Shown: positions 1 through 6,166 of the stretch, in pieces
Layout: every line of letters begins with the position of its first letter
Position numbering within the stretch: position 1 is the first letter of the stretch
Assembly: GCA_903925195.1 (NCBI GenBank)
Contig: CAIYEO010000063.1
Span: forward strand, 1 to 24,717
Direction: 5' to 3'
DNA length: 24,717 bases
Origin: an uncultured Candidatus Saccharibacteria bacterium
GTDB taxonomy: Bacteria; Patescibacteria; Saccharimonadia; Saccharimonadales; UBA4665
Made by a program: the position numbers and the translations under genes
Notes under the pieces: model-generated
Told to the model about the DNA's origin: nothing
The model's input: the letters and a program-made list of their open reading frames with translations, nothing else
Database searches by the model: none

Positions 1-1
1 A

Positions 2-472
2 CTCAACAAAATAAAAACAAATAATTATGGCTTTGGTCATATGGAAATAATCTTAGTAGTCCTAGTAGTAGCTATTATTGGCGTAGTAGGATTCACAGTC
101 TTTAATAACCATAAAACTAGTAGTAGTCTTAAGGCTACAGCCGGGGGATGGAGCCACCTATATTCCGCTCATGGAGTAAGCGTATCGGGGTGTACGGCGT
201 TATGGGGCAATCTTAGAGAGGTTAAAATAGCTTATACCAAAAGCCCTAATGTACCAGCATATTGGTACGATTCTAAATTAACTAACGGTGCACCAAACCC
301 ATATACTGAAACAGATGCGGGATGGAGCAATGCATATTGGGCTGGGGCTATTAGCGTACAAACACTATATGTCGACAATCGTTTATTGGGTTTCGAGGCA
401 GTCTCATCAATGCAGGCTACTGCGAATAGATATTATCCAGAAAATCGAATACTTAGATGGGCGCAATGTTAA
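2..472 (+). CDS. Type IV pilin-like protein (5' end outside window)
   Basis: The reading frame is open to the left edge, so the true start is upstream. The ATG at 41 is internal, because the codons before it encode N-Y-G-F-G-H, matching the class III prepilin cleavage region of the second pilin-like gene at 22302. The predicted cleavage is G|F (codons at 29-34), with the conserved Glu at mature position +5 (codon 44-46), followed by about 18 hydrophobic residues typical of a pilin N-terminal helix. The mature protein would be about 146 residues. It has two cysteines, one near mature residue 54 and one as the last residue, compatible with a C-terminal disulfide loop. It aligns by eye with the 22302 protein (TKS-x-x-x-PAYWY against TKKSATPAYYY, and YWAG against YYAG), so the two look paralogous. 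The role is probably a surface filament or pseudopilus subunit. No assembly genes are nearby. Pilin class is fairly sure; exact function is unknown. Confidence 0.75.
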   Translation, partial: LNKIKTNNYGFGHMEIILVVLVVAIIGVVGFTVFNNHKTSSSLKATAGGWSHLYSAHGVSVSGCTALWGNLREVKIAYTKSPNVPAYWYDSKLTNGAPNPYTETDAGWSNAYWAGAISVQTLYVDNRLLGFEAVSSMQATANRYYPENRILRWAQC

Positions 473-610
473 CCTATAGCTATTTAGTTGCCTATAATCA
501 CGAGGCGATTCAAAGATTTTAATAGCTTGGCACTACCTCTTAAACATCCTCCTAAATCTATCCGGTAATAAGGTGTAAACTTTTACCCACCTGATGCACC
601 ATAAGCATTT

Positions 611-636
611 TGGCCTCTGTAAAAGGAGGTCATTTT
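611..636 (+). terminator. Rho-independent terminator-like hairpin
   Basis: Arms 611-618 (TGGCCTCT) and 625-632 (GGAGGTCA) pair over 8 positions, with two G-U wobbles and a 6-nt loop, followed by TTTT at 633-636. It lies 138 nt downstream of the pilin-like gene and just before the promoter of the truncated FAD gene, so it probably ends the pilin transcript. The GGAGG inside the right arm resembles a ribosome binding site but is better explained as a stem arm. The T tract is short, so strength is uncertain. Confidence 0.45.
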
Positions 637-644
637 CGTTACTT

Positions 645-653
645 TGATATACT
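645..653 (+). promoter_or_regulatory. Extended -10 promoter of the truncated FAD gene
   Basis: TGa-TATACT sits 10 nt before an in-frame GTG at 664. This matches the spacing seen at other genes here and supports GTG 664 as the start. No convincing -35 is visible. Confidence 0.4.
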
Positions 654-663
654 TATCCATAGC

Positions 664-1047
664 GTGAATAAAAAACTAAAAGAACATCAAAACAAAGTTA
701 TATTAGTGCAACGACAGGTTGCCCAAGCCTTTAAAGATAATCAAAAAATTAAAATTAAGCACGGTTCAACTAATTCTACTAGACCTCAGAATATCTCAGG
801 ACTAAAAGTTATTGATGTGTCTAATTTGAATTCAGTTATTGAAGTGAATACGCAACAAGGATATGTAGTAGTTGAGCCTAATGTACCTATGGACACTTTG
901 GCTGACTCTTCTATGAAGAAAGGTTATATTGCTCCCATAATTACCGAATTCCCAGGCATCACAGTCGGCGGGGCTGTTATGGGCGGAGCAGGTGAAAGTA
1001 GGTGGTCATTAATTTTTCGATGTTATATATTTTTATTCTTTTATTGA
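664..1047 (+). pseudogene. Truncated FAD-binding (PCMH-type) oxidoreductase remnant
   Basis: The fragment encodes only the first part of a FAD_binding_4 / PCMH-type flavoprotein, a family in which full-length members usually exceed 400 residues. Visible are the FAD-binding stretch HGSTNSTRP, the strand V-I-D-V-S-x-L-N-x-V-I-E-V, and the glycine-rich segment GITVGGAVMGG followed by GES. After GES-R-W homology stops at about position 1003. The last dozen residues are hydrophobic and AT-coded, and come from the inverted repeat at 1005-1076. No continuation of the enzyme is found in any frame before rplS. An upstream TTG at 610 would extend the frame, but it lies at the edge of a hairpin; GTG 664 has an extended -10 ten bases upstream and is preferred. 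The product lacks the substrate domain and is unlikely to be active. The family is recognised with good confidence; the substrate cannot be inferred. Confidence 0.65.
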
Positions 1048-1076
1048 GGAAAAAAGAATGAAAATATATTAATGAC
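1005..1076. repeat. AT-rich inverted repeat at the FAD gene breakpoint
   Basis: An 18-bp stem pairs 1025-1042 with 1052-1069 (one T-G position) around a 9-nt loop. An outer 9-bp repeat, GTCATTAAT at 1005-1013, is the reverse complement of 1068-1076. The left outer copy starts where the FAD-protein homology ends. There is no U tract after it and no transposase gene, so it is neither an ordinary terminator nor an identified element. Confidence 0.6.
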
Positions 1077-1107
1077 TGCACTTCTGCCAATTAAATCTAA
1101 ATTTTCC

Positions 1108-1136
1108 TTGCATAAAGTCCGAATTTAGGGTAAAAT
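1108..1136 (+). promoter_or_regulatory. rplS promoter
   Basis: TTGCAT at 1108-1113, a 17-nt spacer, and TAAAAT at 1131-1136. Transcription would begin around 1143, only 2-3 nt before the rplS ATG, so the mRNA should be essentially leaderless. No Shine-Dalgarno sequence is present. Confidence 0.7.
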
Positions 1137-1145
1137 TATCAGATT

Positions 1146-1595
1146 ATGCCATCTGTTATTGATCAAATTAACCAACAATTCCACAAAAAAGCCGTCGTTG
1201 ACGTTCGAAGCGGTGATACTGTTAAAGTCTCTCAGAAAATTAAAGAAGGCACCAAAGAGAGAGTACAAATCTTTCAAGGTTTAGTTATTCGAACTGATCG
1301 AAAAGCAAGTCATACTAGTAGGATTACTGTACGTCGTATTGCTAGCGGTATTGGTGTTGAAAAAAGCTTCTTACTACATAGTCCTAACGTAATAAAGATA
1401 GAAGTTACAAAACGAAGTAATGTTAGACGTAACTATCTTTCATACATGAGATCACGAACTGGAAAAGCTGCAAGACTTACAGGTGTTAAGTTTGATAATG
1501 ATTCAGTTAACGTAATTGATGACAAAGAAGAAGTTGTTGTAGTTGAATCTCCAGTTGTAGACGAAACTCCAGTCGAAAAAACTGAAAATAAATAA
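1146..1595 (+). CDS. rplS: 50S ribosomal protein L19
   Basis: L19 is a large-subunit protein at the interface with the 30S subunit. The family signatures are clear: an N-terminal basic helix, the segment GDTVKV near residue 23, FQGLVI near 44, the GVEKSFLLHSPN motif near residues 69-80, and VRRNYLSYMRSRTGKAAR near 93-110. Canonical L19 is about 115 residues. This one has 149, with an acidic low-complexity tail rich in Val, Glu and Pro from about residue 125. The ATG at 1146 follows a promoter so closely that a leaderless message is expected. rnhB follows after 34 nt, a neighbourhood known in many bacteria (rplS near rnhB). trmD and rimM, frequent upstream partners, are absent; a decayed FAD gene is there instead. 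Confidence 0.96.
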   Translation: MPSVIDQINQQFHKKAVVDVRSGDTVKVSQKIKEGTKERVQIFQGLVIRTDRKASHTSRITVRRIASGIGVEKSFLLHSPNVIKIEVTKRSNVRRNYLSYMRSRTGKAARLTGVKFDNDSVNVIDDKEEVVVVESPVVDETPVEKTENK

Positions 1596-1614
1596 TTATT
1601 ACATCATCGATTCC

Positions 1615-1623
1615 TGGTAAGAT
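1615..1623 (+). promoter_or_regulatory. Possible extended -10 upstream of rnhB
   Basis: TGg-TAAGAT lies 6 nt before the rnhB ATG. The hexamer matches only 4 of 6 consensus positions, but the TGn and the 6-nt gap match other genes in the window. rnhB may also be read from the rplS promoter. Confidence 0.3.
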
Positions 1624-1629
1624 TAATTA

Positions 1630-2190
1630 ATGGAATTGATTGTTGGTATTGATGAAGTAGGACGTGGCGCATGGGCAGGTCCTGTTGTTGCTGGTGCAGT
1701 TATCTTATCTCAAGATATATTTGGCCTGACTGATTCTAAATTACTATCTAGAGACAAACGAGAGTCTTTGTATGAGCAGATTATTAAATATGCGAGTTCA
1801 TATGCAACTGGCTGGGTTGATCCCTCCGACGTAGACAAATTAGGTATGACACAATCAGTGAGGCTGGCTATGAAGCGTGCTATTGATTCTATCACTTGTG
1901 AATATTCAAAAATTATCATAGATGGGTCATATAACTTTTTGCCCGAATATATTAATAGTGAAACTTTAATTAAAGCTGATCTATTAATACCAAGTGTTAG
2001 TGCTGCATCAATACTAGCAAAAGTTGAAAGGGATAGATTTATGACTAAGCAGGATAAGCTTTATCCTGGCTACTCGTTTGCAGATAATGTTGGCTATGGT
2101 ACTAAAAGCCATATGCTTGGTTTAGAAAAATTTGGAGTGACAAAAATACACCGACTAAGTTTTAAGCCTATAAAGAAATTAATTATTTAA
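1630..2190 (+). CDS. rnhB: Ribonuclease HII
   Basis: RNase HII cleaves the RNA strand of RNA-DNA hybrids and nicks at single ribonucleotides in DNA. The 186-residue length is typical. The DEDD catalytic set is visible: D8 and E9 in GIDEVGRG, D98 in IIIDGS, and D117 in KAD, followed by the conserved SAASILAKVERDR segment (124-136). The conserved Gly-Arg-Gly at 11-13 recognises the 2'-OH at the RNA-DNA junction in characterised family members. The ATG at 1630 directly precedes the GIDEVGRG strand, as expected. The stop codon overlaps that of the convergent aminopeptidase gene by 3 nt, leaving no room for a separate terminator. No Shine-Dalgarno sequence is evident. Confidence 0.95.
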   Translation: MELIVGIDEVGRGAWAGPVVAGAVILSQDIFGLTDSKLLSRDKRESLYEQIIKYASSYATGWVDPSDVDKLGMTQSVRLAMKRAIDSITCEYSKIIIDGSYNFLPEYINSETLIKADLLIPSVSAASILAKVERDRFMTKQDKLYPGYSFADNVGYGTKSHMLGLEKFGVTKIHRLSFKPIKKLII

Positions 2191-4745
2191 TACTTTAAAT
2201 CTTTAAAGTATTTAACTAGTTTATTTTTATCTCTTTTTTGCCAATCTAGATGCCATTCCATTATTTCAATTCCTTGTTTTATGGCTCTGTCTAAACCATT
2301 GTTCGTATTATCCTTAAAGAAATCCTTAAATGATTCCAGGAACTCTTGGCTATTAAATGCTGAGGCTGCATAAATTGGTAATCTACTAAAACTCATATCT
2401 TTACCTAAGTTATCTTTAAGCCAGTCCCAATTTTCTTTGACCCATATCCAAGTCTTATCTCTTGAATAACGATTTGAGAAACTGTATGCAAGCCAGTAGC
2501 CTACATCTTGTAATCTAACGCTATCTGAATTAATCATATTGAGTGATCTATCTATTAATTCCGTTTGCTCGAAAGAGCATAGGGCCATTGCTATCACGAC
2601 TTTTTCTTCGCTAGATTTAGTCTCGGTATAAAACTTAAGAAGCTTATCATATTCAGCTTTAGATCCTTTTCTAGCAATAGTCGAATATATTGTAGCTTTC
2701 AAATCTGGATCAATATCTGAACTTTTTTTAGCTTTTTTGAATTGATCTTTGAATTCTTTTAGTACGGACGGTTCATCGGCACTGGCATTTAATCCTATGA
2801 TGCTAGTTCTTAGCATTTCATCGAAATAATCTTCACCATCAATCTTATTCCATCCAAGCCGAGTCATTTCTTCTTTAGTGATCTTGCGAATGAATGGCTT
2901 TATATCTTGTCTAATATCCTCACTATCCATAATTTTTCTAGTACTACCTAAGATATCTATAATTACATCCCATACGGCTGAGTTATTTTCCTTGTAAAAA
3001 CTACCCAGGAACTTATATAGCGATACTGCATCTAACTTTCCAGCTTTAACAACTTCCAATGCATCGCTGAGGATACCGAGCCTATCTATCGGTAATAGTT
3101 CACCGGCTGTTATGAGTCTTGCTAGTTTTTCGTAATGTAATTCATCATAAAAAACTCTATAAAAACCAGTTTGTCCGATATTTAGCTTAATGAACTGATC
3201 TTCGTCATGAGTTAGTAAATTAGTTCTTTTATTTAGTAGCTTCTCACCATCATTGTCACTTAGTAGTGGGATTGGCCAAATAGTATCACTACGATCTTTA
3301 GGATTAGCATGAACGTAGAATCTTTCCTGACTAAGTTCTACTTTATCGTCATTAGTACTGACCGTAACTAATGGAAAACCAGGTTTACTAGTCCAGGCAT
3401 GCATAAATTCCTTAACAGATTTCTTGGAAACTTTTTCAAGAGCATCCCACAGATCATCAGTTTCGGCATTCTTCATTGCATTCTCTTTCAAATATAACCT
3501 AAGTCCTTCTCTAAATTTTTCAGGACCTAAGTACTTATTGAGCATGTGTATGATTGAAGCGCCCTTATTGTAACTAATAGCATCAAAAATAGTTCTAATC
3601 TCATCAGGATGCTTTATGACTGCTTCGATTGGGTGAGTATTGTCTAATGAATCTAATTTAAGAGCAGGCATAGTTTCTTCGACCGTGAATTGAGTCCAAA
3701 TTTGCCACTCAGGGAATATATGATCTACTGCAAGATGTTCTATCCAACTAGCAAAACCTTCATTGAGCCAGAGATCATTCCACCACTTCATGGTCACAAG
3801 ATTACCGAACCATTGATGGGCAAGTTCATGAGCAACAACTATAGCCACGTATTGTTTCGTGAATATGCTAGTCGTTTCCTTATCTACTAGCAAACCTTGT
3901 TCACGGAAAGTAATACATCCCCAATTTTCCATAGCTCCAGCCGCAAAGTCCGGTAGAGCAATTAAATCGCATTTCTCTAATGGATAATCAATCCCAAAGA
4001 AATCATTGTAATATTCTAAGCAAGTTACTGCCGTTGATAGAGCAAAATCTGTAAAACCGATATTTTCCTTAGTAGCGTAGGTTCTTATTTCTACACCGTC
4101 TTTGGTCTTTTTAGTTTTGTATTCTAGCTCTCCGATTACAAAAGCTAATAAATATGTAGACATTTTTGGAGTCGGATTAAAGGTAGTAACTAAATGCTTA
4201 TCGACTTCTTTTTGGCTTTTTATTGTTGAGTTAGATATGACCGTTTCATTAAGAGGGCTTTTTATAGTAAGTCCAAAAGTCGCCTTAGCTTCTGGTTCAT
4301 CGATACATGGAAATGCTTCTCTGGCATGATGGCTTTCGAATTGAGTGGCTATAATCTTTCTATCAGTATTTTCCTTGTCGGGATAGCACGGATAAATACC
4401 ATTCATAGGTTCAGTAATATTAGAATAAAATTCCATATATACATCGTATTGTCCGGGATATATATTTTCTTCAGTGTGTAGTCTGACTTCACTAGAAGAA
4501 TTATGATTATTAATTCTTGTTATCTCAATTTCACGGGTACCAGTTTTATCGTGCTTAATTAGGCTAGCTTTTTTAATTTTAAGATCAGTTTGATGGAATG
4601 TTAAACGCTTCGAAGGCTTTCCGGTTTTTCTGCCAGATATAGTAACTTTGCCGCTAAACTCTAAAACATTAGGCTTTATGTCTAGCTCTAGTTCATAATT
4701 TTCTGGACGAAAATCACTAAATAATCTTTTTACTTTTTGACTCAT
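2187..4745 (-). CDS. pepN: M1 family aminopeptidase (aminopeptidase N-like)
   Basis: A cytoplasmic zinc metallopeptidase (no signal peptide) that removes N-terminal residues from peptides, probably recycling amino acids after ClpCP-type degradation. The M1 hallmarks are all present: exopeptidase motif GAMEN at 270-274, zinc site HELAH at 306-310 with the third ligand E329 in WLNEGFA (the HEXXH-x18-E spacing is exact), and the catalytic tyrosine as Y392 in SYNKGAS. The N-terminal beta-saddle domain covers about 1-210, the thermolysin-like domain about 210-450, and an ERAP1_C-like helical domain the rest to residue 852. The overall order resembles the eukaryotic APN/puromycin-sensitive and Lactococcus PepN layout. 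It is alone on the minus strand between rnhB and the divergent nusA. The 5' flank has AT-rich -10-like hexamers within 10 nt of the ATG. Confidence 0.93.
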   Translation of the reverse strand: MSQKVKRLFSDFRPENYELELDIKPNVLEFSGKVTISGRKTGKPSKRLTFHQTDLKIKKASLIKHDKTGTREIEITRINNHNSSSEVRLHTEENIYPGQYDVYMEFYSNITEPMNGIYPCYPDKENTDRKIIATQFESHHAREAFPCIDEPEAKATFGLTIKSPLNETVISNSTIKSQKEVDKHLVTTFNPTPKMSTYLLAFVIGELEYKTKKTKDGVEIRTYATKENIGFTDFALSTAVTCLEYYNDFFGIDYPLEKCDLIALPDFAAGAMENWGCITFREQGLLVDKETTSIFTKQYVAIVVAHELAHQWFGNLVTMKWWNDLWLNEGFASWIEHLAVDHIFPEWQIWTQFTVEETMPALKLDSLDNTHPIEAVIKHPDEIRTIFDAISYNKGASIIHMLNKYLGPEKFREGLRLYLKENAMKNAETDDLWDALEKVSKKSVKEFMHAWTSKPGFPLVTVSTNDDKVELSQERFYVHANPKDRSDTIWPIPLLSDNDGEKLLNKRTNLLTHDEDQFIKLNIGQTGFYRVFYDELHYEKLARLITAGELLPIDRLGILSDALEVVKAGKLDAVSLYKFLGSFYKENNSAVWDVIIDILGSTRKIMDSEDIRQDIKPFIRKITKEEMTRLGWNKIDGEDYFDEMLRTSIIGLNASADEPSVLKEFKDQFKKAKKSSDIDPDLKATIYSTIARKGSKAEYDKLLKFYTETKSSEEKVVIAMALCSFEQTELIDRSLNMINSDSVRLQDVGYWLAYSFSNRYSRDKTWIWVKENWDWLKDNLGKDMSFSRLPIYAASAFNSQEFLESFKDFFKDNTNNGLDRAIKQGIEIMEWHLDWQKRDKNKLVKYFKDLKY

Positions 4746-4749
4746 TCCT

Positions 4750-4760
4750 AATATATTATC
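4750..4760 (-). promoter_or_regulatory. Possible -10 region of the aminopeptidase gene
   Basis: On the minus strand, GATAAT (plus 4760-4755) and the overlapping TATATT (plus 4755-4750) lie 9 and 4 nt before the ATG. Either would give a near-leaderless mRNA. A -35 at proper spacing is not clear. The divergent nusA -35 (TTGCAA, a palindrome) is nearby but only 13 nt from TATATT. Confidence 0.35.
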
Positions 4761-4768
4761 ATGCTTGT

Positions 4769-4797
4769 TTGCAACTGTAATCTAGATAATGTATAAT
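4769..4797 (+). promoter_or_regulatory. nusA promoter
   Basis: TTGCAA at 4769-4774, a 17-nt spacer, and a perfect TATAAT at 4792-4797. The predicted start near 4804 leaves a leader of about 53 nt, the longest in this window, holding the hairpin at 4808-4828 and a Shine-Dalgarno site. Confidence 0.75.
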
Positions 4798-4807
4798 TAA
4801 GATATCG

Positions 4808-4833
4808 TTCCGGCCAAAGTGGTCGGAATTTTT
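4808..4833 (+). promoter_or_regulatory. Terminator-like hairpin in the nusA leader
   Basis: Arms TTCCGGCC (4808-4815) and GGTCGGAA (4821-4828) form an 8-bp stem with one G-U pair and a 5-nt loop, immediately followed by TTTTT (4829-4833). It lies between the nusA promoter and its ribosome binding site. The upstream gene is divergent, so no other transcript ends here. That makes it a candidate attenuator, possibly NusA-dependent and autoregulatory. A 5' mRNA-stabilising hairpin is the main alternative. Confidence 0.6.
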
Positions 4834-4856
4834 CATTTAAAAAAGGAGATATAAAC

Positions 4857-6059
4857 ATGGATTTAGACATGAAACAATTAGCACTAGCTATTAGAACTAT
4901 TGCTGAGGAAAAAAATTTACCAGAAGAAACTGTTCAGGAAGTTGTAGAGCAAGCATTAGCTGCAGCTTACAAACGAGATTACGGTGACAGAGATCAAGAA
5001 GTTAATATTTCTATGAATCTTAACACTGGAGATGTAGATGCTCATATAAGTAAGGAAGTTGTCGATAAAGTAGAAAATGCTGCTTACGAAATAAGTTTGG
5101 CGGATGCTTCTACTATGCAAAAAAACATAAAGCTTGGTGAAACAATTGAAGTTCATGAATCAATTCAGAATTTCGGAAGAGTTGCTGCGCAAACAGCTAA
5201 ACAAGTTATTCTACAAAAGCTTAGAGAATCTGAGAGAGAAATTATCGTTAATGAGTACGAAGATAAGATCGGCACAGTAATAAATGGAATCGTAGCCCGA
5301 GTTGAAGGCAATATCGTAAGAGTTGATGTTGGAAAAGCTCAGGCAATTATGCCGAAGAGTGAACAAATCTTTGGAGAAAGATATTATCCAGGTCAAAGAG
5401 TTAAAGTATTCTTAAAAGATGTCGAAAGAGGTTTTAGAGGACCTCAACTAGTTGTCTCTCGTGGCAATTCAGAATTCATAGACTTTCTATTCCGAAGCGA
5501 AGTTCCTGAGATGGAAAGTGGTGCTGTAGAAATTAAGGATATTGCCCGCGAAGCAGGCGTTAGAAGTAAGATTGCTGTTAGTTCAACAGTACCTGGTGTT
5601 GATCCAGTAGGAACTTTTGTTGGTGGACATGGAACTAGAGTTAATGCCGTAATGGGTGAAATTAGCGATCAAGAAAAAATAGATATTGTTGTTTGGAACG
5701 AAGATCCTGCAACATATATTACTAATGCACTTAGCCCAACAACTGTTACGGAAGTAATCATCGATGAAGCTAATAAAAAATGTCGAGTACTAGTTCCTGA
5801 GGATCAATTATCGATAGCAATTGGTAAGGGTGGTCAAAACGTACGACTTGCTAGTAAGCTTACTGGTTATGAGCTAGATATTGAAGAATTTAAAGCTAAA
5901 GTAGAAGCACCTGTAGTAGAAGCACCTGTAGTAGAAGCTAAAGTAGAAGTAAAATCTGCTAAGGTTTCTAAGCCAAGTAATGGTCTTAAGAAAAAATCTG
6001 AACTAGAAAATTCACTACTAAGTGCAATCGAAGAACACGGCGAAGATATAAAAAAATAG
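4857..6059 (+). CDS. nusA: Transcription termination/antitermination factor NusA
   Basis: NusA binds RNA polymerase and nascent RNA and modulates pausing, termination and antitermination. The domains run in the standard order: NusA N-terminal domain (about 1-125), S1 domain (about 133-200), KH1 with its GGHG loop at 256-259, and KH2 with GKGG at 323-326 in IGKGGQNVRLAS. There are no C-terminal acidic repeats of the E. coli type. Instead a tail of about 50 residues begins with tandem VEAPV units and then becomes Lys/Glu/Ser rich. The start is firm: AAGGAG at 4843-4848 sits 8 nt before the ATG. nusA usually lies in a rimP-nusA-infB operon, but here it is flanked by pepN and clpC and has its own promoter. 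The leader hairpin suggests feedback control by transcription termination. Confidence 0.96.
   Translation: MDLDMKQLALAIRTIAEEKNLPEETVQEVVEQALAAAYKRDYGDRDQEVNISMNLNTGDVDAHISKEVVDKVENAAYEISLADASTMQKNIKLGETIEVHESIQNFGRVAAQTAKQVILQKLRESEREIIVNEYEDKIGTVINGIVARVEGNIVRVDVGKAQAIMPKSEQIFGERYYPGQRVKVFLKDVERGFRGPQLVVSRGNSEFIDFLFRSEVPEMESGAVEIKDIAREAGVRSKIAVSSTVPGVDPVGTFVGGHGTRVNAVMGEISDQEKIDIVVWNEDPATYITNALSPTTVTEVIIDEANKKCRVLVPEDQLSIAIGKGGQNVRLASKLTGYELDIEEFKAKVEAPVVEAPVVEAKVEVKSAKVSKPSNGLKKKSELENSLLSAIEEHGEDIKK
5901..5940 (+). repeat. 15-bp tandem repeat inside nusA
   Basis: Two exact copies of GTAGAAGCACCTGTA (5901-5915 and 5916-5930) are followed by a partial third copy. They encode VEAPV-VEAPV-VEA in the C-terminal tail. 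Being in-frame multiples of five codons, copy number could change without breaking the gene. Confidence 0.85.
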
Positions 6060-6078
6060 GTCATATTTAGTATCGATT

Positions 6079-6105
6079 CTGGCACTCTTGACTTAGGAGT
6101 GCCAG
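6079..6105 (+). promoter_or_regulatory. CIRCE operator (HrcA binding site) upstream of clpC
   Basis: A perfect 9-bp inverted repeat, CTGGCACTC (6079-6087) and GAGTGCCAG (6097-6105), separated by exactly 9 nt. The core GCACTC-N9-GAGTGC is identical to the CIRCE consensus; only the outer three bases of each arm differ, and they differ symmetrically. The 9-nt spacer holds most of the clpC -35, so HrcA binding would block RNA polymerase. Confidence 0.85.
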
Positions 6106-6115
6106 TGGGTATATT
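6088..6115 (+). promoter_or_regulatory. clpC promoter within CIRCE
   Basis: TTGACT (6088-6093) and TATATT (6110-6115) with a 16-nt spacer; the shifted alternative TATTAT (6112-6117) gives 18 nt. The predicted leader is about 45 nt and ends in GGAGG (6152-6156), 10 nt before the ATG. Confidence 0.7.
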
Positions 6116-6166
6116 ATATTTATATGTCATTGAATATGATAAAAAATTGACGGAGGATATAAATAA

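Noticed and set aside
625..629. GGAGG as the ribosome binding site of the FAD remnant
   Set aside because: No in-frame start codon lies 5-12 nt downstream, and the bases form the right arm of a hairpin followed by TTTT.
1005..1076. Inverted repeat as ends of an insertion sequence or MITE
   Set aside because: The element would be only 72 bp, no target-site duplication is visible at its ends and no second copy was seen in the window. It remains unexplained but is not called mobile.
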